A stretch of 64,000 bases of DNA, taken from contig JBALWH010000007.1 of assembly GCA_036960175.1 (NCBI GenBank), positions 1 through 64,000 on the forward strand, read 5' to 3'. The notes beneath the pieces were generated by a model. It was not told the origin of the DNA. It ran no database searches and saw nothing but the letters and a program-made list of their open reading frames with translations. Position 1 is the stretch's first letter; each line of letters opens with the position of its first letter. Position numbers and translations under genes: made by a program. Positions 42,600 to 51,205 of this stretch are shown here, in pieces. Source of the DNA: Motiliproteus sp036960175. GTDB taxonomy: Bacteria; Pseudomonadota; Gammaproteobacteria; Pseudomonadales; Balneatricaceae.

Positions 42600-43223
42600 A
42601 TGGTGGCGCGATCAAAAAGTAGTGGGCAGTGGTTGAGGGAACATTTCGATGACCATTATGTCCAAAAAGCGAAGGATGAAGGCTACCGTTCACGGGCTAG
42701 TTTCAAGTTGTTGGAGCTGGGTCAGAAGGATCAGCTGTTCCGCCCTGGAATGACTGTTGTCGACCTTGGGGCTGCCCCTGGAGGTTGGTCGCAGGTGGCT
42801 GCCGAAATGGTCGGTGATCATGGAGTGGTGGTCGCTTCGGATATCCTGCCTATGGATGCATTGGCGGGTGTGACTTTTGTGCAGGGCGATTTCACCGAAG
42901 AATCAGTTTATGAATCGATACTGGAAGCCGTGGATGGGCGTCCGGTAGATCTTGTAATTTCCGATATGGCCCCCAATATGAGTGGAGTGGCGTCGATTGA
43001 TCAACCGAAGGCGATGTATCTGGTTGAGTTGGCGCTGGATTTGGCTCGACAGGTGTTAAAACCTGATGGGGTTTTTTTAGCAAAAGTATTTCAGGGCGAG
43101 GGTTTCGAGCCGCTGTTGTCTGATATGAAGCAAAGCTTCACTAAGGTACAGTCTCGTAAGCCGGATTCCTCTCGGGCGCGTTCCCGGGAAATTTATCAGC
43201 TCTGTCGTGGCTTTAAAGGTTAA
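42600..43223 (+). CDS. rlmE: 23S rRNA 2'-O-ribose methyltransferase RlmE (FtsJ)
   Basis: This 207-residue protein starts from ATG 42600; GTG 42594 and GTG 42603 are close alternatives. It shows the RlmE catalytic pattern: KLLELGQKDQLFRPG, VDLGAAPGGWSQV as SAM motif I, the Asp in DMAPNMSG and Lys in AKVFQGEG. It methylates U2552 of 23S rRNA in the A loop. In the usual order rlmE precedes ftsH. Confidence 0.94.
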   Translation: MVARSKSSGQWLREHFDDHYVQKAKDEGYRSRASFKLLELGQKDQLFRPGMTVVDLGAAPGGWSQVAAEMVGDHGVVVASDILPMDALAGVTFVQGDFTEESVYESILEAVDGRPVDLVISDMAPNMSGVASIDQPKAMYLVELALDLARQVLKPDGVFLAKVFQGEGFEPLLSDMKQSFTKVQSRKPDSSRARSREIYQLCRGFKG

Positions 43224-43319
43224 AGCGCGATGGAACAATTAAGAACGGTTGTGGTTGTCTGAACATCGATAATTGTAGCGGTCCATGATGTGGTTGCAGA
43301 GGTGCGTCTCTTGAACGAT

Positions 43320-45290
43320 ATGGCAAAGAACCTGGTGCTGTGGTTGGTAATCGCCGCAGTGTTGTTAACAGTTTTTAACAACTTCAACACCGAGGTGGAA
43401 ACAAACAAACTGAGCTATTCCCAGTTTATTGAAAAGGTAAGGGATGATCAGGTCTCTAGTGTCATCGTTGAAGGCTATACCATTAAAGGTGAGCTGAAGG
43501 GCGGAGATAGTTTTGAAACGGTTCGGCCTGCGCTGCAGGACCCAAAGCTGGTCGATGATCTGTATAACCATGGAGTGGCGATCGAGGGCAAACAGCCAGA
43601 GCAACAAAGTATTTGGAGTCAGTTGCTGGTGGCCAGCTTTCCGATTCTGGTGATTATTGCTGTGTTCATGTTTTTCATGCGGCAGATGCAGGGCGGCGGA
43701 GGAGGCAAGGGTGGTCCCATGTCTTTTGGCAAGAGTAAAGCCCGGCTGTTGAGCGAAGATCAGATCAAGACCACTTTTGCCGATGTGGCTGGCGTCGAAG
43801 AGGCCAAGGAAGAAGTGCAGGAGTTGGTGGAGTTTCTTAAAGATCCCGGTAAATTTTTGCGCTTAGGTGGTCATATCCCTAGAGGGGTGTTGTTGTCTGG
43901 CGCTCCGGGTACCGGTAAAACATTGCTTGCCAAAGCGATAGCGGGTGAGGCGAAAGTGCCGTTTTTCTCCATTTCCGGTTCTGACTTCGTCGAGATGTTT
44001 GTGGGTGTCGGTGCTTCCCGAGTACGGGACATGTTTGAGCAGGCTAAAAAGCAATCTCCCTGCATCATATTTATCGATGAGATCGATGCTGTTGGTCGTC
44101 ATCGTGGCGCCGGTATGGGCGGTGGTAATGACGAGCGCGAGCAGACTCTTAATCAGTTGCTGGTTGAGATGGATGGTTTTGAGGGTAACGAAGGCATCAT
44201 CGTAATTGCCGCGACCAACCGTCCGGATGTGCTTGATAAGGCGTTGCTGCGTCCGGGGCGTTTTGATCGTCAGGTCGTCGTTAGCTTGCCGGATATTCGT
44301 GGCCGTGAGCAGATCGTTAAAGTCCATATGCGTAAGGTTCCGTTGGGAGACGATGTTAAGCCGGATGTGATCGCGAGAGGTACGCCAGGTTTTTCTGGTG
44401 CTGATCTCGCTAATTTAGTGAACGAGGCTGCGCTGTTTGCTGCTCGCGAAGAGAAGCGAGTAGTGGGGATGGAGCAGTTCGAAAAGGCCAAAGACAAAGT
44501 GATGATGGGTGCTGAGCGTCGTTCTATGGTGATGTCTCATGCTGAGCGTTTGAATACCGCCTATCATGAATCCGGTCATGCCATCGTTGGTCGCATGGTT
44601 CCAGATCACGATCCTGTTTATAAAGTTTCTATTATTCCTCGTGGTCGGGCTTTGGGTGTCACCATGTTTCTGCCAGAGGAAGACCGTTATAGTCTTAGCA
44701 AGCAGGCGATCCTTAGTCAGATTTGCAGTCTCTATGGTGGTCGCATTGCAGAAGAGATGACGCTGGGGAGTGACGGTGTAACCACTGGCGCTTCGAATGA
44801 TATTCAGCGTGCAACCTCGCTGGCCCGAAATATGGTTACCAAGTGGGGCTTGTCCGAGGTTCTCGGGCCGTTGCTCTACGATGATGAGGATGCCGATCCT
44901 TGGGGGCGTGCTCCAGGTGCGGCGGGCAAGAGTGTGTCTGGTGAGACAGCTAAGCTGATTGACAAGGAAGTTCGTGCCATTATTGATGATTGTTACGCTC
45001 AGGCTTCGAAAATATTGACGGATAATCGCGATGTTCTTGAGTCCATGACTGAGGCATTAATGCAGTACGAGACTATTGATGCGAGTCAGCTTGATGACTT
45101 GATGGCGCGCCAGGAAGTGCGTGCTCCCAAGGGTTGGTCTGACAGTGATGAAGATGAAGATGGAGCTGCCGGTAGCGGTGGGGTTGAGGAAGATGATGAT
45201 GCTGAGCAGGTCGATCTGGATGATATCGAGAATTCCGACCAAGATGATTATGATCCCGACGCGGACGCTACGGACAAGCCGCTACATTAG
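43320..45290 (+). CDS. ftsH: ATP-dependent zinc metalloprotease FtsH
   Basis: This protein has about 656 residues. A TTG at 43311 with gaggtg six bases upstream gives LNDMAKN, matching the E. coli form MSDMAKN; ATG 43320 is the alternative. Two membrane segments flank the periplasmic part. The AAA+ domain has GAPGTGKT, IIFIDEIDAVG and second-region RPGRFDRQ, and the protease zinc motif HESGH is near residue 410. The last 40-45 residues are extremely Asp/Glu-rich (SDEDEDG, EEDDDAEQVDLDD), more than in E. coli. It degrades membrane and regulatory proteins such as LpxC. A terminator follows at 45311-45342. Confidence 0.96.
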   Translation: MAKNLVLWLVIAAVLLTVFNNFNTEVETNKLSYSQFIEKVRDDQVSSVIVEGYTIKGELKGGDSFETVRPALQDPKLVDDLYNHGVAIEGKQPEQQSIWSQLLVASFPILVIIAVFMFFMRQMQGGGGGKGGPMSFGKSKARLLSEDQIKTTFADVAGVEEAKEEVQELVEFLKDPGKFLRLGGHIPRGVLLSGAPGTGKTLLAKAIAGEAKVPFFSISGSDFVEMFVGVGASRVRDMFEQAKKQSPCIIFIDEIDAVGRHRGAGMGGGNDEREQTLNQLLVEMDGFEGNEGIIVIAATNRPDVLDKALLRPGRFDRQVVVSLPDIRGREQIVKVHMRKVPLGDDVKPDVIARGTPGFSGADLANLVNEAALFAAREEKRVVGMEQFEKAKDKVMMGAERRSMVMSHAERLNTAYHESGHAIVGRMVPDHDPVYKVSIIPRGRALGVTMFLPEEDRYSLSKQAILSQICSLYGGRIAEEMTLGSDGVTTGASNDIQRATSLARNMVTKWGLSEVLGPLLYDDEDADPWGRAPGAAGKSVSGETAKLIDKEVRAIIDDCYAQASKILTDNRDVLESMTEALMQYETIDASQLDDLMARQEVRAPKGWSDSDEDEDGAAGSGGVEEDDDAEQVDLDDIENSDQDDYDPDADATDKPLH

Positions 45291-45310
45291 GGTGTTTTGT
45301 CGATAGACCT

Positions 45311-45342
45311 AAAGGCTGACCTATAACGGTTGGCCTTTTTTA
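45311..45342 (+). terminator. Rho-independent terminator after ftsH
   Basis: aaaggctgacc and ggttggccttt pair over 11 positions (two G-U) around loop tataac, and ttttt follows. Confidence 0.8.
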
Positions 45343-45405
45343 TGCTAAGTGGGGAATCGTGCGCTATGTGCGGTACCTATGGAGAGTGGATAAAATCAAC
45401 AGGTA

Positions 45406-46296
45406 GTGAATTTGGATGCCAATACTTTGCTCTGTGGTTGCCGCCGGCTAAGGCGGGACCTGCCGCAGATAATGGGGATTCTTAATGTTACGCCGGATTC
45501 TTTCTCGGACGGCGGGCAGTTGTTGTGCGATAGTCGCCTCGATATGGATAGCCTGCTATACAGGGCTGCATCCATGGTAGAGGCTGGCGCTACGCTGTTA
45601 GATATCGGTGGCGAATCGACTCGACCTGGCGCTGCGCCAGTCAGTGTGCAGCAGGAGTTGGATCGGGTTGTTCCAGCCGTTGAGCGGATTAATAGCGAAT
45701 TGAATGTGGTTATTTCTGTCGATAGTAGTTCTCCTCAGGTGATTGCGGAAGCTGCCAAAGCGGGTTGTGGGCTGATTAACGATGTTCGGGCTTTGGAGCG
45801 AACAGGGGCTTTGCAAGCAGCAGCAGCTACGGGCTTGCCGGTCTGTTTGATGCATATGCAGGGGCAGCCTGATTCTATGCAGGACGACCCTTGCTATCGG
45901 GATGTGATCGTCGAAGTAAGTGATTACTTGCTTGGTCGAGTTGAGGCTTGTGAGGCGGCCGGCATCCAGAGGCAGAGAATTCTTCTGGATCCAGGTTTTG
46001 GTTTTGGTAAGACGCTGGAGCATAATCTGCAGCTGCTGAATCAGTTGCAGCGGTTGGAATCGTTGGGCTTGCCGTTGCTGGTGGGGACTTCTCGTAAAAG
46101 CATGATTGGCCAAGTGCTTGATCGGCCGGTGGATGAGCGTTTGTTTGGTAGTCTTGCTACCGCCGTTCTTGCAGTTCTCAAGGGCGCTTGGGTAATAAGA
46201 GTTCATGACGTAGCAGCAACCGCTGATGCGGTAAATATGGCGCTAGCGGTAGTCAATGAGAGCACGAATTATAGGGAGTGTATAAAACGTGAGTAA
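45406..46296 (+). CDS. folP: Dihydropteroate synthase FolP
   Basis: This 296-residue TIM-barrel enzyme of folate synthesis has the pterin-site sequences ILNVTPDSFSDGGQ and LLDIGGESTRPGA, DSSSPQVI, and the basic SRKSM near the C-terminus. It joins hydroxymethyldihydropterin with p-aminobenzoate and is the target of sulfonamides. The start is a GTG with acagg upstream. Its stop overlaps the glmM start by eight bases. Confidence 0.95.
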   Translation: MNLDANTLLCGCRRLRRDLPQIMGILNVTPDSFSDGGQLLCDSRLDMDSLLYRAASMVEAGATLLDIGGESTRPGAAPVSVQQELDRVVPAVERINSELNVVISVDSSSPQVIAEAAKAGCGLINDVRALERTGALQAAAATGLPVCLMHMQGQPDSMQDDPCYRDVIVEVSDYLLGRVEACEAAGIQRQRILLDPGFGFGKTLEHNLQLLNQLQRLESLGLPLLVGTSRKSMIGQVLDRPVDERLFGSLATAVLAVLKGAWVIRVHDVAATADAVNMALAVVNESTNYRECIKRE

Positions 46297-47626
46297 AAAG
46301 TATTTCGGAACCGATGGTATTCGTGGGCAGGTAGGGACTTATCCTGTCACACCCGATTTTGTTCTCAAGCTGGGCTGGGCGGCGGGCAAGGTCTTTGCTC
46401 GAAAAGGTAGAAGTAAAATTCTGATCGGCAAGGATACTCGTATCTCTGGTTATATGTTTGAAGCGGCACTGGAGGCGGGTTTGGCTGCTGCTGGTGTCGA
46501 CTCGCTAATGCTTGGTCCTATGCCAACGCCAGCAATCGCTTATCTGACCCGCACTTTCAGGGCGGACGCCGGTATTGTTATCAGCGCCTCTCATAATCCC
46601 TTTCAGGATAATGGCATCAAGTTTTTCTCGGCGAATGGTACCAAGCTACCCGACGAAATAGAGTCGGCAATTGAAGCACAGATGGATATTGCTATGACCA
46701 CTGTGGAGTCTGCGCAGTTGGGTAAGGCTCGTCGTCTTGATGATGCGGCAGGGCGATATATCGAGTTTTGTAAAGGTACTGTTCCTCGGAATATGGGTCT
46801 TAAAGGGCTCAAAATCGTTCTGGATTGTGCCAATGGGGCGACTTATCATATTGCCCCGAAAGTTTTTTCAGAGCTTGGTGCTACGGTGCTGGAGATCGGC
46901 TCGTCCCCGGATGGTATCAATATCAACGAAGGCTGTGGAGCGACTGATACTAAGGCGCTACAGCGGGTTGTTGTTGCCGAAGGCGCTGATCTAGGGATCG
47001 CCTTCGACGGTGATGGTGATCGCGTGATTATGGTTGATCATAGTGGCGAAGAAGTTGATGGAGATGAGTTGATTCTTATTATTGCGATGGCGATGAAGTC
47101 CGCGGGTCAGCTTGGTGGAGGGGTTGTTGGTACCTTGATGAGTAACTTTGGTATGGAGCTGGCCTTAAAGGAAAATGATATTCCTTTTGTGCGTGCCAAT
47201 GTTGGTGATCGCTATGTGCTGGAGGAGTTAATTAAGAATGATTGGGCGATCGGAGGTGAGTCCTCTGGTCATATCATTTGCCGTAATCTAACTACCACTG
47301 GTGATGGCATTGTAGCGGCGCTGCAGGTGCTGCATATGTTGGTGGGTGAGGGTAAGTCTCTGTCTGAGCTGAAGTCTCAGATGGCTAAGTTGCCGCAAAT
47401 AATGATCAATGTTCGTCTTAAAGAAAAGGTTGATCCTACCCTGTTGCCGAAAGTGCAAGAGGCAGTTCGTTCGGTAGAAGATCGGTTGCAGGGTAGGGGG
47501 CGCGTGCTGCTGCGTCCTTCAGGGACTGAGCCGGTTGTTCGGGTGATGGTCGAAGGGGAGGATTCCGTGTTGGTTGAAGAATTAGCGAAGGAATTGGCAG
47601 CGGTTGTCGAGTCTTCTATTCATTAG
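46289..47626 (+). CDS. glmM: Phosphoglucosamine mutase GlmM
   Basis: This 445-residue enzyme has the phosphoserine loop ISASHNPF near residue 100, the metal-binding DGDGDR at about 242, the sugar-binding GGESSGH and the C-terminal phosphate site RPSGTEP. It makes glucosamine 1-phosphate from the 6-phosphate, leading to UDP-GlcNAc. It is overlapped by folP and starts with GTG. A short gap of 82 bases, including a small hairpin-free stretch, leads to tpiA. Confidence 0.96.
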   Translation: MSKKYFGTDGIRGQVGTYPVTPDFVLKLGWAAGKVFARKGRSKILIGKDTRISGYMFEAALEAGLAAAGVDSLMLGPMPTPAIAYLTRTFRADAGIVISASHNPFQDNGIKFFSANGTKLPDEIESAIEAQMDIAMTTVESAQLGKARRLDDAAGRYIEFCKGTVPRNMGLKGLKIVLDCANGATYHIAPKVFSELGATVLEIGSSPDGININEGCGATDTKALQRVVVAEGADLGIAFDGDGDRVIMVDHSGEEVDGDELILIIAMAMKSAGQLGGGVVGTLMSNFGMELALKENDIPFVRANVGDRYVLEELIKNDWAIGGESSGHIICRNLTTTGDGIVAALQVLHMLVGEGKSLSELKSQMAKLPQIMINVRLKEKVDPTLLPKVQEAVRSVEDRLQGRGRVLLRPSGTEPVVRVMVEGEDSVLVEELAKELAAVVESSIH

Positions 47627-47708
47627 ATTAAGATAATTGCGGAGCGGTCTTGTAAGTTGTTAATAACTTGTATAACATTCCGCTCCGCTTGGATTACAGG
47701 AGAGTTCC

Positions 47709-48464
47709 ATGCGTAGGTTGCTAGTTGCTGGAAACTGGAAAATGAATGGCTCGAAAGAGCAGGCGAAACAGTTGGTTTCGGCCTTGGTTCAGGGTTTCGA
47801 TGCAAGCAGACGGGTTGATATGGCAATATGCCCCCCCGCGCCTTATCTGGACTATGTGTCTGGCTTGGTTAAAGGTAGCGCTATTCAGCTAGGTTCGCAA
47901 AACAGCAGCGAGCACCAAGCTGGAGCGTATACCGGTGAAGTATCGGTTGGTATGTTGCTGGACTTGGGTTGCAGGTATGCTATTGTCGGCCACTCTGAGC
48001 GGCGAGCGGTTTTTTCTGAGGCCGATAAGCAGATAGCTGCCAAGTTCGACGCTGCTAAAGTGGTTGGGTTGGTTCCTATTCTTTGCGTAGGTGAAACATT
48101 AGCTGAGCGTGAGGCGGGAGAGACGCTGAAAGTGGTCTCCAGTCAAATTGCTGCAGTGATTGAGCGCATGGGCAAGCAAGCTTTTGCGGATGCGGTTATA
48201 GCCTATGAGCCAGTATGGGCTATCGGAACGGGTAAGACGGCAACTCCTGAGCAGGCTCAGGAAGTACATGCTGCAATCCGGGCTCAAGTCGCTGAAGCTA
48301 ATGCTGAAGTGGCGGAAAATTTACAGATTTTATACGGTGGCAGCGTGAATGCCGGTAGTGCCGAAGCGCTGTTTGCAATGCGCGACATTGATGGTGGTTT
48401 GGTCGGTGGTGCATCTCTGAAAGCAGATGATTTTTTAGCAATTTGTCAGGCGGGATGCCGCTAA
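47709..48464 (+). CDS. tpiA: Triosephosphate isomerase TpiA
   Basis: This 251-residue TIM barrel carries all catalytic residues: Lys in AGNWKMNGS, His in GHSERR, Glu in AYEPVWAIGTG and the phosphate loop GGSVNAG. It interconverts dihydroxyacetone phosphate and glyceraldehyde 3-phosphate. A strong aggaga site lies before ATG 47709. Its position between glmM and secG is typical of pseudomonads. Confidence 0.96.
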   Translation: MRRLLVAGNWKMNGSKEQAKQLVSALVQGFDASRRVDMAICPPAPYLDYVSGLVKGSAIQLGSQNSSEHQAGAYTGEVSVGMLLDLGCRYAIVGHSERRAVFSEADKQIAAKFDAAKVVGLVPILCVGETLAEREAGETLKVVSSQIAAVIERMGKQAFADAVIAYEPVWAIGTGKTATPEQAQEVHAAIRAQVAEANAEVAENLQILYGGSVNAGSAEALFAMRDIDGGLVGGASLKADDFLAICQAGCR

Positions 48465-48485
48465 TTGGCAAGGGCGAAGTAGAAC

Positions 48486-48857
48486 ATGGAAATTACAGAA
48501 ACATTAGTACTTATCGTACACGTTGTCCTGGCGATTGCGTTGGTGGCTTTGGTATTGCTGCAGCAGGGTAAGGGTGCGGAAGCGGGTGCTTCCTTTGGTA
48601 GCGGCGCTTCTCAGACAATGTTTGGCAGTCAGGGTAGTGGTAACTTCCTTAGCCGGATGACGGCAATTATTGCGGCGGGTATTTTTCTGACTAGCTTTGG
48701 TTTGGCTGTGTTTTCTAAGCAGAAAGCTGAAGCGGTTGGGGATCAGGGTATTCCTACGGCGGTTGTAGAAGAGTCTAAGGCTTTGTTGGAAGAGGCGCCG
48801 GTTCTTGGTGTTTCTCCTAAGGCGGCTGTTGATGGAGATGTGCCTCCGGCTGAGTAA
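48486..48857 (+). CDS. secG: Preprotein translocase subunit SecG
   Basis: This 123-residue membrane protein has two hydrophobic helices (about 6-26, LVLIVHVVLAIALVALVLLQ, and 55-76). Between them is the Gly/Ser-rich SecG signature GKGAEAGASFGSGASQTMFG. The C-terminal 50 residues are low-complexity, acidic and variable. SecG joins SecYE to assist SecA-driven export. It follows tpiA by 21 bases and precedes a tRNA-Leu gene. Confidence 0.95.
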   Translation: MEITETLVLIVHVVLAIALVALVLLQQGKGAEAGASFGSGASQTMFGSQGSGNFLSRMTAIIAAGIFLTSFGLAVFSKQKAEAVGDQGIPTAVVEESKALLEEAPVLGVSPKAAVDGDVPPAE

Positions 48858-48890
48858 GCTGGGGCGGGTGTTTTCTCCGTGATTTGATTT

Positions 48891-48976
48891 GCAGATATGG
48901 CGGAATTGGTAGACGCGCTACCTTGAGGGGGTAGTGTCCTATGGGCGTGGGAGTTCGAGTCTCCCTATCTGCACCA
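48891..48976 (+). tRNA. tRNA-Leu (GAG)
   Basis: 86 nt with a class II variable arm, anticodon GAG (loop ttgaggg between ctacc and ggtag), T loop gttcgagtc and encoded CCA. The location secG-tRNA-Leu-rimP is conserved. The usual tRNA-fMet is missing here. Confidence 0.97.
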
Positions 48977-49074
48977 ATAGTTCTGGCATGGGCCTTGATC
49001 TGGTCGTGCTTAAGATCTATAATTCGGATCCGAATCTGGGGTGCTTTCCAGGATTCAGGACTGAATTTTTTAAG

Positions 49075-49097
49075 AAGCCCCTGTATAGGGGCTTTTT
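49075..49097 (+). terminator. Terminator after tRNA-Leu
   Basis: aagcccc and ggggctt pair perfectly around a 6-base loop, followed by ttt. It ends the glmM-tRNA transcript. Confidence 0.8.
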
Positions 49098-49156
49098 GTT
49101 AGGTGCGTATTTTGCACCTGTATTTCTTCTGCATCAGTATCGTTCTGGTGGAATTG

Positions 49157-49180
49157 AATGGGTCTTAGACCCATTTTTTA
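49157..49180 (+). terminator. Second hairpin with U-run just before rimP
   Basis: aatgggtc and gacccatt pair perfectly over 8 bases with loop tta, followed by tttta. It lies 26 bases before rimP, so it may be an attenuator rather than a simple end of transcription. Confidence 0.65.
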
Positions 49181-49200
49181 TTTGTGGTAAGAGGCAGTAA

Positions 49201-49656
49201 GTGGCTACCAAGCGAGAACAACTCGAATTGCTAATCACGCCAGTGGTAACTGGCCTGGGTTTTGATCTTTGGGGCATAGAATATATGTCGCAAGGGCGTC
49301 ATACCGTGCTGCGTATTTTTATTGACGCTGAGAAAGGTGTCTTTATACAAGACTGTGCGGCGGTAAGTCGTCAATTAAGCAGTGTTTTTGATGTGGAAGA
49401 CCCCATCGCTGGAGAATATAGCTTAGAAGTTTCTTCTCCTGGAATGGATCGGCCATTGTTTACTCTTGAGCATTATAAGGCTCACGTCGGTCAGCGGGTG
49501 CAGCTGAAGTTGCGGGTGCCCTTCGAAGGACGACGTAGATTCAACGGATTACTGAAGGCAGTTGAAGGTGACGAGGTAATTGTTCAGGTCGATGACCAGG
49601 AATACCTGTTACCTATCGACTCTATTGATAAAGCGAATATCGTTCCCCAGTTCTAA
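49201..49656 (+). CDS. rimP: Ribosome maturation factor RimP
   Basis: This 151-residue protein has a RimP pattern: TPVVTGLGFDLWGIEYMSQ, the strand with VLRIFIDAEKG, then DCAAVSRQLSSVFDVEDP and YSLEVSSPGMDRPL with C-terminal Sm-like part. It helps 30S maturation. The start is GTG 49201. It precedes nusA by 34 bases and belongs to the nusA-infB operon. Confidence 0.95.
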   Translation: MATKREQLELLITPVVTGLGFDLWGIEYMSQGRHTVLRIFIDAEKGVFIQDCAAVSRQLSSVFDVEDPIAGEYSLEVSSPGMDRPLFTLEHYKAHVGQRVQLKLRVPFEGRRRFNGLLKAVEGDEVIVQVDDQEYLLPIDSIDKANIVPQF

Positions 49657-49690
49657 ATGGCTGGGTCTGGTTCACAAACGAGGCAGTGGA

Positions 49691-51193
49691 ATGAACAAAG
49701 AGATTCTTCTGGTAGTAGAAGCGGTTTCCAACGAAAAGGAAGTACCCAAGGACGTTATCTTCGAAGCTATCGAAGTCGCGTTGGCAACAGCAACCAAGAA
49801 ACGTTATGAAGAAGAAGCCGATATTCGCGTAGTAATTGACCGCAATACCGGTGGCTATGAAACCTTTAGGCGTTGGGCTGTGGTCGGCGATGATCAGTTA
49901 GCTTTGCTGGGTACTGAATTTACCCTCGAAGAGGCGGCCGAGAAAGATGCGGCATTAGTGGCTGGTGATGTCTTCGAAGAGATGGTGGAATCCATCGGCT
50001 TTGGGCGCATTGCTGCTCAGACCGCTAAGCAGGTCATCGTTCAAAAAGTTCGCGATGCTGAGCGTGCCAAAGTGGTTCAGGAATACCTGCCCCGCATCGG
50101 CGAGCTGGTGAGCGGTACGGTAAAGAAAGTTACTCGTGACAACGTGATTGTCGATCTGGGTAATAACGCCGAAGCTTTGTTGGGTCGTGATCAGCTGGTC
50201 GGTCGTGAGACTTTCCGCATGGGTGATCGGGTTCGAGCCATTCTTCAGGAAGTTCGTAGTGAATCTCGGGGCCCTCAGCTGTTTTTGAGCCGAAGCTGCT
50301 CTGAAATGCTGATCGAGCTGTTTAAAATTGAAGTGCCTGAGATCTATGAGGAAGTGATCGAAATTCGAGCCGCTGCTCGTGATCCAGGTTCGCGTGCAAA
50401 AATTGCCGTCAAAACTAATGATGGTCGTATCGATCCGGTCGGTGCCTGTGTTGGTATGCGCGGTTCTCGCGTTCAGGCAGTGTCTGGCGAGTTGGATAAT
50501 GAGCGTGTTGACATTATTCTCTGGGATGACAATCCTGCGCAGTTGGTTATCAACGCTATGTCACCAGCAGAAGTGGCCTCCATTGTTGTTGATGAGGATA
50601 CTCACTCAATGGACGTTGCTGTTGCAGCAGACAACCTGGCAATGGCTATCGGTCGTGGCGGCCAGAACGTGCGCTTGGCCAGCGAGTTGACTGGCTGGGA
50701 GCTGAACGTGATGACGGAAGATGCTGCTGCTGAGAAGCAGGAGCAGGAAGTTAGCGGCGTTATCGAAGAGTTCGTTAAGTACTTGGATATCGATGAAGAG
50801 TTCGCTGGATTATTGGTAGATCAAGGCTTTACTTCGGTTGAAGAGGTTGCCTATGTGCCAATGGAAGAGATGTTGGAAATTGAAGGCCTTGATGAAGATC
50901 TCGTTAACGAGTTGAGAATTCGGGCTAAAGATGCGCTGTTGAACATCGCTATCGCATCTGAAGAGCAGTTGGAAAGTTCCCAGCCTGCTCAAGATCTGCT
51001 GGATATGGATGGTATGGAACGGCACCTGGCGCTGATATTAGCGAGCAAAGGTATTATCACCATGGAAGATCTCGCGGAACAATCCGTCGACGATCTGATG
51101 GATATCGAAGATATGGACGAAGAGACAGCGGGTCAGCTCATAATGACCGCCCGTGCCCCTTGGTTTGAAGAGTCACAACAGGGTGCGGAATAA
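49691..51193 (+). CDS. nusA: Transcription termination/antitermination factor NusA
   Basis: This protein has 500 residues from ATG 49691 (MNKEILLVVEAVSNEKEVP; gaggc upstream). Domains in order are the N-terminal polymerase-binding domain (1-125), S1 (about 135-200, VSGTVKKVTRDNVIVDLG), KH1 and KH2 (about 200-345, with GRGGQNVRLAS), and two acidic helix-hairpin repeats at the C-terminus. Full length is as in E. coli. It modulates pausing, termination and antitermination. Confidence 0.96.
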   Translation: MNKEILLVVEAVSNEKEVPKDVIFEAIEVALATATKKRYEEEADIRVVIDRNTGGYETFRRWAVVGDDQLALLGTEFTLEEAAEKDAALVAGDVFEEMVESIGFGRIAAQTAKQVIVQKVRDAERAKVVQEYLPRIGELVSGTVKKVTRDNVIVDLGNNAEALLGRDQLVGRETFRMGDRVRAILQEVRSESRGPQLFLSRSCSEMLIELFKIEVPEIYEEVIEIRAAARDPGSRAKIAVKTNDGRIDPVGACVGMRGSRVQAVSGELDNERVDIILWDDNPAQLVINAMSPAEVASIVVDEDTHSMDVAVAADNLAMAIGRGGQNVRLASELTGWELNVMTEDAAAEKQEQEVSGVIEEFVKYLDIDEEFAGLLVDQGFTSVEEVAYVPMEEMLEIEGLDEDLVNELRIRAKDALLNIAIASEEQLESSQPAQDLLDMDGMERHLALILASKGIITMEDLAEQSVDDLMDIEDMDEETAGQLIMTARAPWFEESQQGAE

Positions 51194-51205
51194 AGGAGAA
51201 CCAAA

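Noticed and set aside
43863..44327. 154-codon minus-strand frame inside ftsH
   Set aside because: Shadow of the AAA+ domain with no start signal.
45598..46206. 202-codon minus-strand frame inside folP
   Set aside because: Antisense shadow of a conserved enzyme.
48934..49200. 88-codon plus-strand frame covering the tRNA-Leu 3' part and two hairpins
   Set aside because: It starts inside a tRNA and crosses two terminator hairpins; there is no family similarity.
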